A stretch of DNA of 15,124 nt from Candidatus Neomicrothrix sp. UBA814. GTDB taxonomy: Bacteria > Actinomycetota > Acidimicrobiia > Acidimicrobiales > Poriferisodalaceae. Positions 6,420 to 14,429 of the stretch are shown here, one piece after another; position 1 is the first letter of the stretch, and the number at the start of each line of letters is the position of its first letter. The notes beneath the pieces are model-generated. The model saw only the letters and a program-made list of their open reading frames with translations. It made no database searches and was not told the origin of the DNA. The position numbers were made by a program, and so were the translations under genes. Where the stretch lies: contig DBIA01000032.1 of assembly GCA_002296525.1 (NCBI GenBank), forward strand, positions 1 through 15,124, read 5' to 3'.

Positions 6420-7442
6420 GTGAGTGATGCATTATCCCTAGGTGAACAGTATGGGTGGGTTGGGCGCGACCCCACCGACCCACAGCTGGAGGAGCGCCGG
6501 AATCAACTCCGCGAACACAGCGGCATAAACGGACTTGAAATTTTGAATCCCGATCAGTTGAACGAAGCAAAGAGACTCTTCTATCGAGATGGGTTCGTTG
6601 TCATACGAGACGCTTTGACCTTAGAACAGTTGTCGACAATCAGAGAAGGGTGCGCTCGCGTTGTAAAGGACATCATGGAGCGCGACAGCGAACGACATGG
6701 AAACAGAGGATCTCACAGATACAGCTTTGGTTCTGCGAGCACTACAGGTCACCAGGTACACCAACCGGAATGGGCAATGCTGATCGATCTTCCATCGGTC
6801 ACCCCGATACTCGAAGCAATTTTCGAGTCTCCCGATTACATATGTAGAGGCGGGGGCGGCGATTTCTGCTTGCCTGGAGCAGTTGAGTATCAGCCTCTGC
6901 ACAGCGATGTAGCCGACCGTCGGGAGAAAGCGGATCACATCGCTGCTGCAGACAGCGATGGGTCAAAATTTTCCGGCGCCTTTTGGGATCCACGCGGATT
7001 GATGACTCTTAGAGATCTGCCGTGTCCATATGTTTGTTGCAACTTCTTGATGACAGACTTCACTGCTATTAACGGGCCCACAAGGCAAATTCCGGGGACG
7101 CAAAACTCAAGAGAACCAATCCCTCATTTGGACGAAGAACCGTTGTGGATGAAATACAGCACCGTTTGCCCTGCGCCCGCGGGCAGTGTCCTTATACGAG
7201 ACCCAAGGGCCTGGCATGGCGGAACGCCCAACCTCTCTAACGAGCTTCGCGCTATACCAAACATCGAGTTTTATGCGCCATGGTTCCACGAGCCGATGGC
7301 CCGATCGATGCCTCGTGAGATCTACCGATCGCTCTCCAAGCATGGTCAACAAATTTGTCGATATATCGTGACCGATGAAGACCTTCAGGGATCCATTCGG
7401 CAAGATCTCGGTGGAACTCCGGGACCACTTAAAACCCAATAA
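6420..7442 (+). CDS. Phytanoyl-CoA dioxygenase (PhyH) family Fe(II)/2-oxoglutarate oxygenase
   Basis: A 340-aa protein starting with GTG. The double-stranded beta-helix metal site is visible: H161-S-D163 in QPLHSDVAD, and H266 in DPRAWHGGTPN. R277 in NELRAIPN is the likely 2-oxoglutarate anchor. The family N-terminal helix and strand YRDGFVVIRDALTLEQL (55-71) and the FLMTDFTAINGPTRQIPGTQ stretch (209-228) also fit PhyH proteins. It would hydroxylate an unactivated carbon using O2 and 2-oxoglutarate, releasing succinate and CO2. It follows the desaturase after 85 bases and precedes the SDR by 24, so a shared transcript is likely. The substrate is unknown: phytanoyl-CoA itself is only one of many family substrates. 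The ribosome site is weak (GGTGAAAG). Confidence 0.9.
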   Translation: MSDALSLGEQYGWVGRDPTDPQLEERRNQLREHSGINGLEILNPDQLNEAKRLFYRDGFVVIRDALTLEQLSTIREGCARVVKDIMERDSERHGNRGSHRYSFGSASTTGHQVHQPEWAMLIDLPSVTPILEAIFESPDYICRGGGGDFCLPGAVEYQPLHSDVADRREKADHIAAADSDGSKFSGAFWDPRGLMTLRDLPCPYVCCNFLMTDFTAINGPTRQIPGTQNSREPIPHLDEEPLWMKYSTVCPAPAGSVLIRDPRAWHGGTPNLSNELRAIPNIEFYAPWFHEPMARSMPREIYRSLSKHGQQICRYIVTDEDLQGSIRQDLGGTPGPLKTQ

Positions 7443-7456
7443 CAGAATGTGCATGC

Positions 7457-7461
7457 AGGAG
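7457..7461 (+). promoter_or_regulatory. Ribosome binding site deciding the SDR start
   Basis: AGGAG, 5 bases before the GTG at 7467. It lies inside the frame that would be read from the upstream GTG at 7449, which has no such site, and so supports the shorter protein. Confidence 0.6.
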
Positions 7462-7466
7462 AAACG

Positions 7467-8279
7467 GTGTCCTCATATCAAGATCTAAAAAATAAAGTTG
7501 TTCTGGTGACAGGCGCTGGAAGCGGGATCGGTGAAGCGATAGCGCTCCGATTTGCCCAGCAAGGAGCTCAAGTAGCCGTAAATGACGTCGATGAAGCCAA
7601 GGCCGCGGCAACCACCGAACAAATCACTAAATCAGGCGGCTCAGCACTCGCCACACCGGGGGACGTTTCCAATAGCGAAGATGTCGATTCCATGTTCTCG
7701 GCCACTGAGGCTGAGTTCGGTCATGCCCAAATCTTGGTGAATAACGCCGGCCTCGTCGGGCCAATGTTGCATTTCTTCGAAGCGGATGAGTCCTGGTGGC
7801 GGAAAATTATTGATGTCAACCTGACAGGACACTTTCTGTGCGCGCATCGAGCGGCTCGCCCGATGGCTCAAGCTGGGTCTGGCGTAATTATCAACATGTC
7901 TTCGGGAGGTGCCACTCGTGCCCATCGCGCGTTCACTGCTTATGACGCCGCCAAAGGTGGCATTGAAGCCTTCACAAGGGCACTAGCGCTTGACCTTGGC
8001 CCCTACGGAATCCGAGTGAATGCGCTGATGCCCGGCTCCATAGACACAAGCGGACTTGACGCAGATCAACGGACGCTAAGAGGTGAAAACATTCCAATGG
8101 GTCGTATTGGGGAACCCCATGACATGACCGGCCCAGCATTGTTTTTGGCATCAGAGGAGTCAGCATATGTAACGGGCGACGTGGTCAAAGTTGACGGCGG
8201 GATGCTCGCACAGCAACGATCCGCGACAGTAGATATCAAGCCCCCAAGCGACTTTCCTGCCTTAGAGGACTTAGCCTGA
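7467..8279 (+). CDS. SDR-family NAD(P)-dependent oxidoreductase
   Basis: A 270-aa classical short-chain dehydrogenase. Seen: TGAGSGIG (15-22) cofactor motif; an acidic D40 at the end of strand 2 (VNDVDE), which favours NAD(H) over NADP(H); NNAG (92-95); N118; S145/S146 in NMSSGG; catalytic Y159-x3-K163 in AYDAAKGG; and VNALMPGSIDT after it. The GTG at 7467 is preferred over the GTG at 7449 because AGGAG lies 5 bases before it and the extra six residues are not in the family. It would oxidise an alcohol, or reduce a ketone, in a small molecule; after a PhyH hydroxylase this could give the carbonyl. The C-terminal tail of about 20 residues (ATVDIKPPSDFPALEDLA) is longer than usual. The gene end overlaps the convergent GNAT gene by 9 bases. 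Confidence 0.92.
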   Translation: MSSYQDLKNKVVLVTGAGSGIGEAIALRFAQQGAQVAVNDVDEAKAAATTEQITKSGGSALATPGDVSNSEDVDSMFSATEAEFGHAQILVNNAGLVGPMLHFFEADESWWRKIIDVNLTGHFLCAHRAARPMAQAGSGVIINMSSGGATRAHRAFTAYDAAKGGIEAFTRALALDLGPYGIRVNALMPGSIDTSGLDADQRTLRGENIPMGRIGEPHDMTGPALFLASEESAYVTGDVVKVDGGMLAQQRSATVDIKPPSDFPALEDLA

Positions 8280-8885
8280 CTCGATCCCTTCACGCCACAT
8301 TCCCCACATTGTCGGACCGTTGGGTAGAGCAATTTCGTGTTTCACTTCAAAACCAAGGCGCTCATAGAGAGGAATGTTTCGCTGACTTGAGCTTTCTAGA
8401 TAGCACGGCCGACCATCGGCATCGGCAAAATTTAGTGTGTGACGAATAATCGCACCGCCATGGCCTTGCCCAGCCAGTGATGGTTGGACTCCCACCGTGT
8501 TGAGGTAGAAGTGCGGCTCTTCAGGATGGCCGCTACCAATCATTGACAGGCCTTGCGCTAGTTCCGATGTGCGGTCAGGGTTCGCCCCCAAGACCAGGTA
8601 CCAGAGCTGATTGAAGGTTCCACTTTCATGGAGATCGCGACCAGGCGGAGACCAAATAGTCCCAGCCACGATTTCGCCGGAGATCATGGAAACCCAGCTG
8701 GCATCCATCTCTAGGGCATTTTCAACTTCAACACGCATCCACGCCTGGGCAAGTTTGAACCGATATTTCGATTCAGGGAATAGCCAGGACATAAACGGGT
8801 CTTCTTCGAAAGCCCTGGCCAGCACGAGGCTCAACTCCCGCACATCCCCGAACTCAGCTTGCCGAATGTTGAACTGTTCAGCCAT
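8271..8885 (-). CDS. GNAT-family N-acetyltransferase
   Basis: A 204-aa protein with the GNAT fold from end to end: the N-terminal strand FNIRQAEFGDV and helix LVLARAFEEDPFMSWLFP (21-37), motif A LNTVGVQPSLAGQGHGGAII (128-147) with Q140-G-H-G-G-A matching the acetyl-CoA pyrophosphate loop (Q/R-x-x-G-x-G/A), then YLESSSQRNIPLYERLGFEV (162-181), the motif B end. It would move an acetyl group from acetyl-CoA to an amine; the acceptor is unknown, possibly a toxic amine or antibiotic. GAGAGG lies 7 bases before the ATG. It starts 27 bases after the hydrolase gene and is probably its operon partner. Its 3' end overlaps the convergent SDR gene by 9 bases. Confidence 0.9.
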   Translation of the reverse strand: MAEQFNIRQAEFGDVRELSLVLARAFEEDPFMSWLFPESKYRFKLAQAWMRVEVENALEMDASWVSMISGEIVAGTIWSPPGRDLHESGTFNQLWYLVLGANPDRTSELAQGLSMIGSGHPEEPHFYLNTVGVQPSLAGQGHGGAIIRHTLNFADADGRPCYLESSSQRNIPLYERLGFEVKHEIALPNGPTMWGMWREGIESG

Positions 8886-8912
8886 TGGACAACCTCTCGT
8901 TGCTACCTGGGA

Positions 8913-10160
8913 CTATGCACCCCTGATGTTTTCGAGCACCGGGAGGAGGTACTCCAAGAATTTGGCCGGGTTCTCCGACATGGGGAAATGCCCGATACCC
9001 ATCATTTCGCAATAAGACGACCCCTGAATTGCATCGTGAGCTTCGCGACCCTTCTCTAACGTCGCACTGAAATCGTATTCGCCCGAAAAGATGTGGACCC
9101 CGACTTCTGATGTGTCGATAGAGGATGCTAAGTCTCTCAAGTCGTATTCGGCTATGTAATACCAGAGGTCCCCTAAGAACACCGGAGGCCAGCCAGATGC
9201 GTATGCCTGAGCGGTTTCCTTCCTGTAAGGCAGCGGTGAGGTCGGAGCAGTCAGACCTTCCATCATGGTGGCTTTGGTTTCGTTAGAAACTTGAGGATGC
9301 CAAAAGCCCTCCAAAGCGTTCAGGTTGCCGCCGACGTGCAACGCGCCTTCAACTGAAATCACTGCCCGAAATTTCTCTGGGTGTTTTTGGGCTAAATCCA
9401 GGGCTAGAAGTCCTCCAACAGAGCAGCCCATAAAGACTGGCTGGTCTAGTCCGAGAGCCTCAGAGATAGCAATTGGAATGGACCGCAAAAAGTCGCCATC
9501 AAGTCTGTATGTCTCGGACCACCATTCACGACCTACCGGTGGGACTGACTTACCGTGAAAAGGCAGATCGTAAGCAATTAACCTAAAGTGATCTGTGATG
9601 GCTGAAGATTCGAAAAGATGCCGCCATTGCACCCCGTGTGAACCAGCCGTGTGCTGCAAAAGAAGTGGTATCCCTTTCCCCGCTTCTTCCATATAGATCC
9701 TGTGCTCAACTCCTCGCAGGTCGATACGTAAATAGCGACCAATAGGACTATCGAACGATCCGTGGCCTTGCCCCTCTTGTACGGCATCCGCTGCCATTGG
9801 CGCTGAGCTGCGCATCAACTCACAAATCCTTTGGATAGCGGGTAAGTACTGCCACCAGGTCAGGCGGTCACCCTGCCATGCAAGGCCTCCTCGCCCTGTA
9901 GCGATGTTGATGTCGTTCATGAAGCGAGGGGGGTTGGCACTCAACACTTGGTCCCAGATCTCTTGCGGTCCACTGATTGTTATGACGCCGATTCCCTCTG
10001 TTGGAAGCCCTTCTTCTACCTCACCCTCATTGACACAGACCCCGCACTCCTCTGTGCCTATCTCAAATCGCACTCCGCCAGTCCAGTGCCTTGAAGCCAT
10101 CTGAAACTCTGGATCGTTTAGACACAACGAGTAGATCGCCTCAGATGTCAACTGCGTCAT
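8913..10160 (-). CDS. Alpha/beta hydrolase with N-terminal SCP2-like lipid-binding domain
   Basis: A 415-aa fusion. Residues 1 to about 118 look like a SCP2 sterol-carrier-like domain: GGVRFEIG, VITISGPQEIWDQVLSANPPRF, then GLAWQGDRLTWWQYLPAIQRICELM, the usual strand-helix order of a sterol-binding fold. From about 145 it is an alpha/beta hydrolase: LLLQHTAGSHG (oxyanion region, 166-176), LIAYDLPFHGKS (194-205), nucleophile GCSVGG with S247, acid D363 in FSGEYDFS, and base H391 in GIGHFPMSENP. Cytosolic ester or C-C bond hydrolysis of a hydrophobic molecule held by the SCP2-like part is inferred. AAGGGAAG lies about 8 bases before the ATG. It is divergent from the carotenoid oxygenase with a 109-base gap. 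A BVMO in the window could make the ester it hydrolyses. Confidence 0.85.
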   Translation of the reverse strand: MTQLTSEAIYSLCLNDPEFQMASRHWTGGVRFEIGTEECGVCVNEGEVEEGLPTEGIGVITISGPQEIWDQVLSANPPRFMNDINIATGRGGLAWQGDRLTWWQYLPAIQRICELMRSSAPMAADAVQEGQGHGSFDSPIGRYLRIDLRGVEHRIYMEEAGKGIPLLLQHTAGSHGVQWRHLFESSAITDHFRLIAYDLPFHGKSVPPVGREWWSETYRLDGDFLRSIPIAISEALGLDQPVFMGCSVGGLLALDLAQKHPEKFRAVISVEGALHVGGNLNALEGFWHPQVSNETKATMMEGLTAPTSPLPYRKETAQAYASGWPPVFLGDLWYYIAEYDLRDLASSIDTSEVGVHIFSGEYDFSATLEKGREAHDAIQGSSYCEMMGIGHFPMSENPAKFLEYLLPVLENIRGA

Positions 10161-10269
10161 GGTCGCTTCCCTTTCATTGCCGTTCTTGCATTATGGTTCC
10201 CCAACGAAGCGAGGGCTGTTTGGCCATAGCAGTAAGGAACCGTTGCTACCCTCAACGAAAGGGAGAACA
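10161..10269. promoter_or_regulatory. Shared divergent promoter region of hydrolase and carotenoid oxygenase
   Basis: A 109-base gap between two divergent starts must hold both promoters. A GGTTCC (10195-10200) / GGAACC (10236-10241) inverted repeat with 35 bases between its arms could be an operator, but it is short. No regulator gene is adjacent. Confidence 0.35.
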
Positions 10270-11736
10270 ATGACTGTCACTTTACGAGACACCTTCGAAC
10301 CAGGTCTACCGCCCAATGATGACCACCCGTATCGTTCAGGTGTCTGGCGCCCCCAGTACCGCGAATACGACGCTTGGGATATGGAGATCATTGGCGAAAT
10401 ACCTGAGGACCTCAACGGTGTATATCTTCGCAATACCGAGAACCCTCTTTTCGAGCCGATAAAGCGATACCACCCATTTGATGGTGACAGCATGATGCAT
10501 TCGATCTCTTTCGAGAACGGCGAGGCTCGCTATGCAAATCGCTTCGTGCGTACCGATGCTTTCCTAGCTGAACAAGACGCTAAAGAAAGTCTTTGGGCTG
10601 GGATCGCTGAGCACCCGTCAAACGCGATAGCCGATTACGGCTGGGGCGCCCGGACCTTTATGAAAGATAATGCTTCTACCGACGTAGTGGTTCATGGAGG
10701 TGTCGCTCTCGCGAGCTTCTATCAGTGCGGGGAGCTGTACCGACTCGACCCGCGAACCCTAGAGAATCTGGGCAAGACAACCTGGAACGGCTTTTTCCCG
10801 GCCGAGGGTGTGTCTGCTCACCCAAAAATTGACGAACACACCGGGGAGTTGCTGTTTTTCAGCTATTTCACGGATGCGCCCTACATGCGTTACGGAGTCG
10901 TTAGCCGTTCGGGCGAACTCACAACTCACTTGGACATCCCATTACCTGGACCCCGTCTCCCACACGACATGGCCTTTACGGAGAATTGGTCGATTCTCAA
11001 CGATTTACCTCTGTTCTGGAGTCCTGAGGCTCTCGCCGAGGGGTATTACTCGAATATTTTTGATCGCGATCTCCCGAGCAGGTTCGCTTTAGTTCCCAGA
11101 CACGGTTCAACCGAAGAGATCTTGTGGTTCGAAGCAGACCCGACCTTTGTTCTCCATTGGACTAACGCCTACGAGGACGGGGACTGGGTAATTTTGGACG
11201 GCTTTTTCCAACATAACCCAACCGCTCGTGGTGTCGACCGAGGGACCGGTAGCCATAAAGGGTTCGAGACTTTGGATATGAACGTCCTTCAAGCCAGAGC
11301 GCACCGTTGGAAATTCAACATCGTCACCGGTGAATGCAAAGAAGAGTCAATGAGTGAGACCTGTGCTGAGTTTCCGATGATTAATGGGCGCCATGCAGGC
11401 AGAAGACACCGCTACTCGTACAACGCTCGCTGCGCGCCTGGGCTATTCGCATTCGATGGTTTGATCAAACACGATCTGGATACAGGCAGCGAAGATCTAT
11501 ACGAATTCGAACCGGGAGTGTTTATCAGCGAGACGGTCATGGCCCCAAAGGAGGGCGCTGTGGCCGAAGATGACGGCTATCTCGTCACTTTTTCCTCAGA
11601 TATGAACCGAGACTTGTCTGAAGCACTCATCTTCGACGCGGCAGACCCTACAGAGGGACCGATATGTCAAATCCGGCTCCCTGAGCGAATTTGTAGTGGA
11701 ACTCATTCCACTTGGGCATCTGCCTCAGATCTATAG
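10270..11736 (+). CDS. Carotenoid/stilbene cleavage dioxygenase (RPE65/CCD family)
   Basis: A 488-aa protein of the seven-bladed propeller oxygenase family. The ATG at 10270 has GGGAG 4-8 bases before it; an upstream ATG at 10159 would add a stretch unlike the family. The four iron-binding histidines can be placed at H184 (VSAHPKID), H232 (LPHDMAFTEN), H296 (VLHWTNAYED) and H479 (SGTHSTWAS). Family landmarks also seen: GEIPEDLNGVYLRNTENP (42-59), HPFDGDSMMHSISFENGEA (68-86) and FMKDNASTDVVVHGG. It would cleave a conjugated C=C bond with O2 and Fe(II), giving two carbonyl products. Carotenoid, apocarotenoid and lignostilbene-type substrates share this fold and cannot be told apart here. It is convergent with the Rieske gene (17-base gap) and shares a promoter region with the SCP2-hydrolase. 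Confidence 0.92.
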   Translation: MTVTLRDTFEPGLPPNDDHPYRSGVWRPQYREYDAWDMEIIGEIPEDLNGVYLRNTENPLFEPIKRYHPFDGDSMMHSISFENGEARYANRFVRTDAFLAEQDAKESLWAGIAEHPSNAIADYGWGARTFMKDNASTDVVVHGGVALASFYQCGELYRLDPRTLENLGKTTWNGFFPAEGVSAHPKIDEHTGELLFFSYFTDAPYMRYGVVSRSGELTTHLDIPLPGPRLPHDMAFTENWSILNDLPLFWSPEALAEGYYSNIFDRDLPSRFALVPRHGSTEEILWFEADPTFVLHWTNAYEDGDWVILDGFFQHNPTARGVDRGTGSHKGFETLDMNVLQARAHRWKFNIVTGECKEESMSETCAEFPMINGRHAGRRHRYSYNARCAPGLFAFDGLIKHDLDTGSEDLYEFEPGVFISETVMAPKEGAVAEDDGYLVTFSSDMNRDLSEALIFDAADPTEGPICQIRLPERICSGTHSTWASASDL

Positions 11737-11753
11737 AGAGGCAATCGAAGCGT

Positions 11754-12986
11754 TCACGCCATCGACGCCGGGTCTAAGAGGGGCAATGGATCCAAACCCA
11801 GCGCTGCCCGGTACGTGTTGTGATAGTGATGAAGCGCCGGCTCATTTCTGCCGAAAATTACGTGCTCTAATGTTCCGCTGTTCGCCGATCGCTGTTGACT
11901 TGCGCTGGCCACATAGTCTTCATCGCGGATAATGGCGGCAAAGCCCTGCGCGATCGCTGAAAGAGCTTCCATAGGCGCTGTCTCCAAAAGGGCTTGTCGC
12001 TCGTCTACACCGTTATTGGTTCCGGCGGCGCTGGCTTTGTCCCCTCGTACGTAGAACGAAATGACGCTTGTGTGCTTGCCGGGGTCATTTACATCTGGGT
12101 ATGCCCGAACCACGTAGAGTCCCCATTCGCTTGGCATCACAATATTGTTCGGAAAGATCCAATAGACAGGAAGACCAGCGACCGTAATATCCCACTGATC
12201 CTCGGGCCACTCTCGCATTTCGTGTATCGCTTTTTTGCAAAGAACCATGCGGTGATGCTGTCCAAAGGTGTCGTAACACTGGACGTTGCCTTGAAAGAAG
12301 TTCGCTAAAGAATCCCGATGCAACGAATTAAAGTGATACGTCTCACCGAACGTGTCCATCGCGAGTTTCCAGTTGCATTCGATCTCATATCGATCGCCAC
12401 CGAGTCGACTAAACGAACCAAAATCCCAAGCATCAAATTCTTGGGCAAGATCCTCGCCGAGTAAATCGTCCACATCAACTGAGCCTGACGGGTTTGGGTG
12501 AATAAACAAGAACCCATATTTCTCTTCAGTTGGAAGCTCAACTAAACCAAAACATTCCTTCTCTATCTCGCCGAACTGTTCTTCTTTAGGTAGCCCGACC
12601 AACGCACCTTTAGGGTCATAGGACCAACTATGAAATGGGCATACGAATCTTCGCTTAATCCCCCGTTCCTCTTCTTCAACAACGACTCCCCTATGCCGAC
12701 ACGCATTCACAAAGGCTCGAAATCGGCCATCCTCATCGCGCGTCGCCAATATGGGAGTGGCAAGGTCATCCGCTGTAAAAAATGACCCCGGTTGAGGTAA
12801 ATCACAGGAAAGGCCCAAAAGCTGTGGGTGGGACCCAAAGAACAATTCCCGCTCTCGGCCCGCGCGGGCCAAATCGGTATAACTGTTAGTTGGATTGAGC
12901 CTGACGCCGCCCGCATCTACATTTGTGCCCGAATCCAACCTGGATAAGAGAACTTTTATCTGGGTTAACTGTTCGTTGTGCTCCAT
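11754..12986 (-). CDS. Rieske ring-hydroxylating oxygenase, alpha subunit
   Basis: A 410-aa large subunit. Rieske 2Fe-2S site: C96-x-H98 in NACRHRG and C116-x2-H119 in FVCPFHSW. Mononuclear iron site: H218 and H223 in DTFGETYHFNSLHRD (bridging D211 just before), with D357 in RDEDYVAS as the third ligand. The ATG at 12986 is chosen because GAGGG lies about 7 bases upstream; an earlier in-frame start at 13028 lacks support. It would hydroxylate or O-demethylate an aromatic, terpenoid or quaternary-amine-type substrate with O2 and NADH-derived electrons. No beta subunit and no dedicated reductase are adjacent, so electrons must come from elsewhere; the 2Fe-2S protein at 4915 is one candidate. 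Divergent from the propeller gene with a 63-base gap. Confidence 0.93.
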   Translation of the reverse strand: MEHNEQLTQIKVLLSRLDSGTNVDAGGVRLNPTNSYTDLARAGRERELFFGSHPQLLGLSCDLPQPGSFFTADDLATPILATRDEDGRFRAFVNACRHRGVVVEEEERGIKRRFVCPFHSWSYDPKGALVGLPKEEQFGEIEKECFGLVELPTEEKYGFLFIHPNPSGSVDVDDLLGEDLAQEFDAWDFGSFSRLGGDRYEIECNWKLAMDTFGETYHFNSLHRDSLANFFQGNVQCYDTFGQHHRMVLCKKAIHEMREWPEDQWDITVAGLPVYWIFPNNIVMPSEWGLYVVRAYPDVNDPGKHTSVISFYVRGDKASAAGTNNGVDERQALLETAPMEALSAIAQGFAAIIRDEDYVASASQQRSANSGTLEHVIFGRNEPALHHYHNTYRAALGLDPLPLLDPASMA

Positions 12987-13049
12987 CGCGCTGCCCTCAA
13001 GATCACTAGCTAGCAAACTTGCAACCACAAAAAGATTAGTGGGTTACTT
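12987..13049. promoter_or_regulatory. Divergent promoter region, Rieske gene / propeller gene
   Basis: Only 63 bases separate two divergent starts. The palindrome CTAGCTAG (about 13007-13014) lies in it and could be an operator, but at 8 bases may be chance. The shared region suggests co-regulation of the two genes. Confidence 0.35.
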
Positions 13050-14378
13050 ATGACAAACACCCCCCTTGACCGAACTGAAGCAGCAACCGGGTATTGGGAC
13101 TCTCCTTGGCCTGTTGAATGCGGAGGCAATCGACGGCAAAAGGCTCGCAGCGGCCGGTTGGATGCTGCGGAAGCTGAGACGCACGTCACTCTCATGCGTA
13201 ATGATCGTTGGAACGTAATGACCGTTCGGAGAGATGAAGACGAGTGGTACCTCGGGGGCACCATGCCCGCGTTCGTCGGCCCACCTCCATACGGATGGGT
13301 TGCTCGCTTCGACCCAGCATCGCTCGAAACGCTCGCCGAATCCCCACAGCTTCCTTGCGGCGATCACGTTTGGTGTGGAGCAATTTTGGCTCATGCCGAC
13401 GGAACCGTTATGTCCGTCAACGGTTCTTATCTTCATCGCTTAGACCCCGATGATTTGTCGGTGCTAAACGAACGACGACTTCCGGTAGACCGTGCTCACA
13501 ACGGATTGCTATCGCTCTCCGACGGAACTTTGGTCACTAAGGATTTACGCTTGGAGGGTCAGGGTGGGACCACGCTTACCTTTTTGGATCCCATAAGCTT
13601 GGAAGTGACAGAGACATTGCTCCTTCCAGAAGGGTCAATGGGTCGAATCGCTGCAGATTTTCATGACGGCACAGATTTCATCTACGTACCGGGAATAGAA
13701 CACATCTGGAAAATCGATGTGGTTAAGGGTCGACCCGAAATCTCCGACTGGCGATGCCGTTACCGGAGCATAGACTCGGACTCCGGTCTCGCTTGGGACT
13801 CATGCATTTCGGACGGATACCTGTGGCTGATGGACTGCGGTGACATCGAAGGCGTTAGAGCGATCCACCACAGACTGCCTAATGGCCGCTTCGATGAGCC
13901 CGCCGGGAACCTTCTCTCTTGGCAACGACCCGCTCCTTGGGGCAGCCCCCAACGTTTGCTACGAATACACCAAAACTCTGCGCACCTGGATTCGCTAGAA
14001 CCCTTCGGCAACTCCGGCGGGGGGATTATCGCTCCCCCAGTTAACGTCCCCGAGTTCGAGACGGCCATCGCCTGGGATTCGATTAACGGTGGACTCGCCG
14101 GAATTTCTACCGCCGGGGGCCTCTCTCCAATCTGGCATTTGAACGTCAAGCCATCCATGCAGCCAGTCGTTTTCCCGGAGTCCGGTGAGTTAGTGATCAA
14201 CGATTTCACTACTGACCAAACGGACGACTTAATTGTCGTTGATATAGCAACGGGTGAGTTATTGAGCAGGGTCAAGACCGGATCCCGCCTGGCAAACGGA
14301 ATGTTTCTCGCCGCTGGCGACAACCGGGATATTTATTATTGCTCAACTTTGTTCTGGGCCAGGGTGGCTTGGACATAA
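13050..14378 (+). CDS. Beta-propeller-like protein of unknown function
   Basis: A 442-aa protein I cannot assign to a named family. It has repeating blade-like units: FDPASLETLAESPQLP (from 87), LDPDDLSVLNERRLP (from 131), FLDPISLEVTETLLLP (from 178), and later NLSDGT-like turns (LLSLSDGTLVTKD, 153-165) and LIVVDIATGELLSRV near the end, the [FL]DP-x-[ST/D]LE pattern of YVTN/PQQ-like propellers. No signal peptide or membrane segment is evident at the N-terminus, so it appears cytosolic. It may be an enzyme of the SMP-30/lactonase or carotenoid-oxygenase-like propeller type, or a binding or scaffold protein. I see no clear four-His iron set. It is divergent from the Rieske gene (63 bases) and 51 bases upstream of the BVMO, so it belongs to the oxidative cluster. 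Confidence 0.75.
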   Translation: MTNTPLDRTEAATGYWDSPWPVECGGNRRQKARSGRLDAAEAETHVTLMRNDRWNVMTVRRDEDEWYLGGTMPAFVGPPPYGWVARFDPASLETLAESPQLPCGDHVWCGAILAHADGTVMSVNGSYLHRLDPDDLSVLNERRLPVDRAHNGLLSLSDGTLVTKDLRLEGQGGTTLTFLDPISLEVTETLLLPEGSMGRIAADFHDGTDFIYVPGIEHIWKIDVVKGRPEISDWRCRYRSIDSDSGLAWDSCISDGYLWLMDCGDIEGVRAIHHRLPNGRFDEPAGNLLSWQRPAPWGSPQRLLRIHQNSAHLDSLEPFGNSGGGIIAPPVNVPEFETAIAWDSINGGLAGISTAGGLSPIWHLNVKPSMQPVVFPESGELVINDFTTDQTDDLIVVDIATGELLSRVKTGSRLANGMFLAAGDNRDIYYCSTLFWARVAWT

Positions 14379-14429
14379 GTTATCCGCCCTGTTAACTAAC
14401 AAGGCTTAGATTCCAGGTAAGGTCAGGGC

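Noticed and set aside
10159..10269. Upstream ATG extension of the carotenoid oxygenase
   Set aside because: It would overlap the divergent hydrolase start, lacks family similarity, and GGGAG precedes the ATG at 10270.
14379..14429. Possible terminator between propeller gene and BVMO (CCCTGTTAACTAACAAGG)
   Set aside because: The stem is only about 4-5 imperfect pairs and has no T-run; read-through into the BVMO is more likely.
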